DNA of 64,000 nucleotides from Lucifugimonas sp963932695 (GTDB lineage: Bacteria; Chloroflexota; Dehalococcoidia; Lucifugimonadales; Lucifugimonadaceae): the NCBI GenBank assembly GCA_963932695.1, contig CAWVRY010000005.1, positions 1 through 64,000 of the forward strand, in the 5' to 3' direction. How positions within the stretch are numbered: the first letter of the stretch is position 1; each line of letters opens with the position of its first letter. Shown here piece by piece: positions 62,890 to 64,000 of the stretch. A program made the translations under genes and the position numbers. Below the pieces are notes generated by a model. The model saw only the letters and a program-made list of their open reading frames with translations, was not told where the DNA came from and ran no database searches.

Positions 62890-64000
62890 AGCATCAGAAA
62901 CGCGAGAGGCGGTAGCCATCGCTACTGCAGCAAGCAATTCTTCCCGACGTTCAGGCGTCAGTATTTCGCCGTCACGGCTTCCAGTAGCAGAGGCTTTTCC
63001 AACTGGCGCTGCCGATGGTTCACGTTGTGGCGGTGCTGGTCGGGAAGCAGAGTCAGATTTAGTAGTTTCCCGAGTACTAACGTCACGAACCGCGTCGGCA
63101 ACGACTTCAGGCCGGAACGGGGGTTGGTCATCTCCCCAATAAACAGTCTGGTGCGGAAATGGGATTTCGATACCTTCCGCGTCGAGGCGGATTTTTATGC
63201 GTTTCCGCATCTCGCCCATAATTTCCCACTGTTTCATCGGCTTACAGTCGCCGAGCATTTTGAACGTTACCGCTGAATCGTCCAGCGAGTTCAGTCGAAG
63301 CACTTGAGGTGGGGTTATCAACATTAATCCGTAGTAAGGATCGGCTGCAATATCGTCACCGATTTCATTGAGGACTTGGATCACACGATCAACGTCTTCT
63401 TTGTAGGCGACGCCAACATCGAGGTTCACTCGCGACCAGTATTTGGTCTTGTTGGATGCAACGGTAATTTCTCCATTTGGAATAACGTGCACTTGCCCGT
63501 CGAGATCACGGAGAACCGTGCGCCTCAGGTTGATCGATTCGACCAAGCCCGACATTCCAGCGATCGTCACCACGTCGCCGGTTCGATATTGGTTCTCAGC
63601 AATGATGAAAATTCCGGCTATTAAATCTCGCACTAAATACTGAGCGCCAAATCCAACCGCTATACCAGCGATACCGAATCCTCCAAGCACAGGTCCGATC
63701 GGAACTGAAAGTTCGGTAAGCACCATGAACAGCGCAGAAACATAGATAAATGCGACTGCTGCACCAACAAATACGCTGGAAAGTGTTTCGGATCGTTTGA
63801 GAACTTCGTCATGATCTGCCGTCGAAGCCTGCCCCAGCATCACAGATCCCAGCAATCGAGGAATAACCCGCCGTGCAACCCGCGTAGCAACCCAACTCAT
63901 GAACAGAATCAGAACAATTCGTAAACCGTCGGTCACAAGCCAGCCTCCAGCTTGTGATGCAACCCATTTCAGATTGGCGATCACCGGATCGACGTTGTTG
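62833..64000 (-). CDS. Mechanosensitive ion channel, MscS family (5' end beyond window)
   Basis: The frame is open to the right edge; a GTG at 63984 exists but the sequence before it is also in frame, so the true start is probably outside. The visible part has three or more membrane helices, the pore-lining helix and vestibule (GGFGIAGIAVGFGAQYLVRD, then LIAGIFIIAENQYRTGD), the beta-domain (GLVESINLRRTVLRDLDG, VHVIPNGE) and a poorly conserved C-terminal tail rich in Ser/Pro/Arg. Channels of this family release solutes on hypo-osmotic shock. Its convergent neighbour is the broken trehalose-phosphate synthase gene. Confidence 0.92.
   Translation of the reverse strand, partial: NNVDPVIANLKWVASQAGGWLVTDGLRIVLILFMSWVATRVARRVIPRLLGSVMLGQASTADHDEVLKRSETLSSVFVGAAVAFIYVSALFMVLTELSVPIGPVLGGFGIAGIAVGFGAQYLVRDLIAGIFIIAENQYRTGDVVTIAGMSGLVESINLRRTVLRDLDGQVHVIPNGEITVASNKTKYWSRVNLDVGVAYKEDVDRVIQVLNEIGDDIAADPYYGLMLITPPQVLRLNSLDDSAVTFKMLGDCKPMKQWEIMGEMRKRIKIRLDAEGIEIPFPHQTVYWGDDQPPFRPEVVADAVRDVSTRETTKSDSASRPAPPQREPSAAPVGKASATGSRDGEILTPERREELLAAVAMATASRVSDALTVDIKARTLLVDTSDSE

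Noticed and set aside
1..64000. CRISPR arrays, rRNA genes, transposases, phage structural genes and plasmid origins
   Set aside because: None found: no regularly spaced repeats, no transposase- or integrase-like reading frame and no rRNA-like sequence.

Overview
The window looks like chromosomal sequence from a marine, free-living bacterium of the Chloroflexota, most likely the SAR202/Dehalococcoidia side of the phylum. This rests on gene content only: an LL-diaminopimelate aminotransferase route to DAP, an enolase-superfamily dehydratase with sugar dehydrogenases and mutarotase-like proteins, an LLM-class flavin oxidoreductase, MetY/MetA methionine synthesis, and a polyprenyl-synthetase-like protein of a kind I associate with that phylum. 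No rRNA or marker tree is available here. Base composition looks roughly balanced and TTG start codons are frequent.

Layout. 1-3.6 kb: a response regulator cut by the left edge, a rhomboid protease, and a Fur/Zur-type regulator with a Znu-like metal ABC transporter behind a palindromic operator. 3.6-9.0 kb (minus): an MFS transporter, a YHYH lipoprotein, and metY-metA for homocysteine synthesis through O-acetylhomoserine. 9.5-13.1 kb (plus): a peptide-type ABC importer (binding lipoprotein and two permeases, no ATPases). 13.1-15.0 kb (minus): a GDYXXLXY/DUF2157 membrane pair. 15.4-18.3 kb: a small segment carrying an amidase and an LLM oxidoreductase, bracketed by a direct repeat of the tmRNA 3' end and its terminator; it looks like an integrated element without an integrase. 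18.3-20.5 kb: tmRNA, a broken gene, then smpB. 20.6-30.5 kb (minus): ctpA, hflX, dapL, dapF, miaA, tpiA, pgk, a polyprenyl-synthetase-like gene and tsaC. 30.7-37.7 kb (plus): guaA, purD, an HAD phosphatase, purB, purC, a DUF3105 protein and purS. 37.7-43.2 kb (minus): hisZ-G-D-C-B. 43.5-50.1 kb: a deoxy-sugar or sugar-acid catabolic cluster (amidohydrolase, aldo/keto reductase, two mutarotase-like paralogues, zinc dehydrogenase, enolase-superfamily dehydratase). 50.3-53.8 kb (plus): a response regulator, a DMT transporter, then threonine synthase, a NIL-domain protein and a CysO/HcyS-like sulfur carrier behind a strongly structured leader. 53.9-61.1 kb (minus): alaS-ruvX-aroE-aroC-aroK-aroB. 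61.3-62.9 kb: a decayed trehalose-6-phosphate synthase gene. 62.8-64 kb (minus): an MscS channel running off the right edge.

Functionally most of the window is core biosynthesis (purines, histidine, aromatics, DAP/lysine, methionine, threonine), lower glycolysis, tRNA modification and ribosome rescue. The accessory interest lies in the tmRNA-bounded segment, two pseudogenes, the sugar cluster, the structured leader before threonine synthase, and several conserved proteins with altered key positions: a DapF-like protein with serine at both catalytic cysteine positions, a polyprenyl synthetase with degraded aspartate-rich motifs, and a RuvX gene without a standard start codon.
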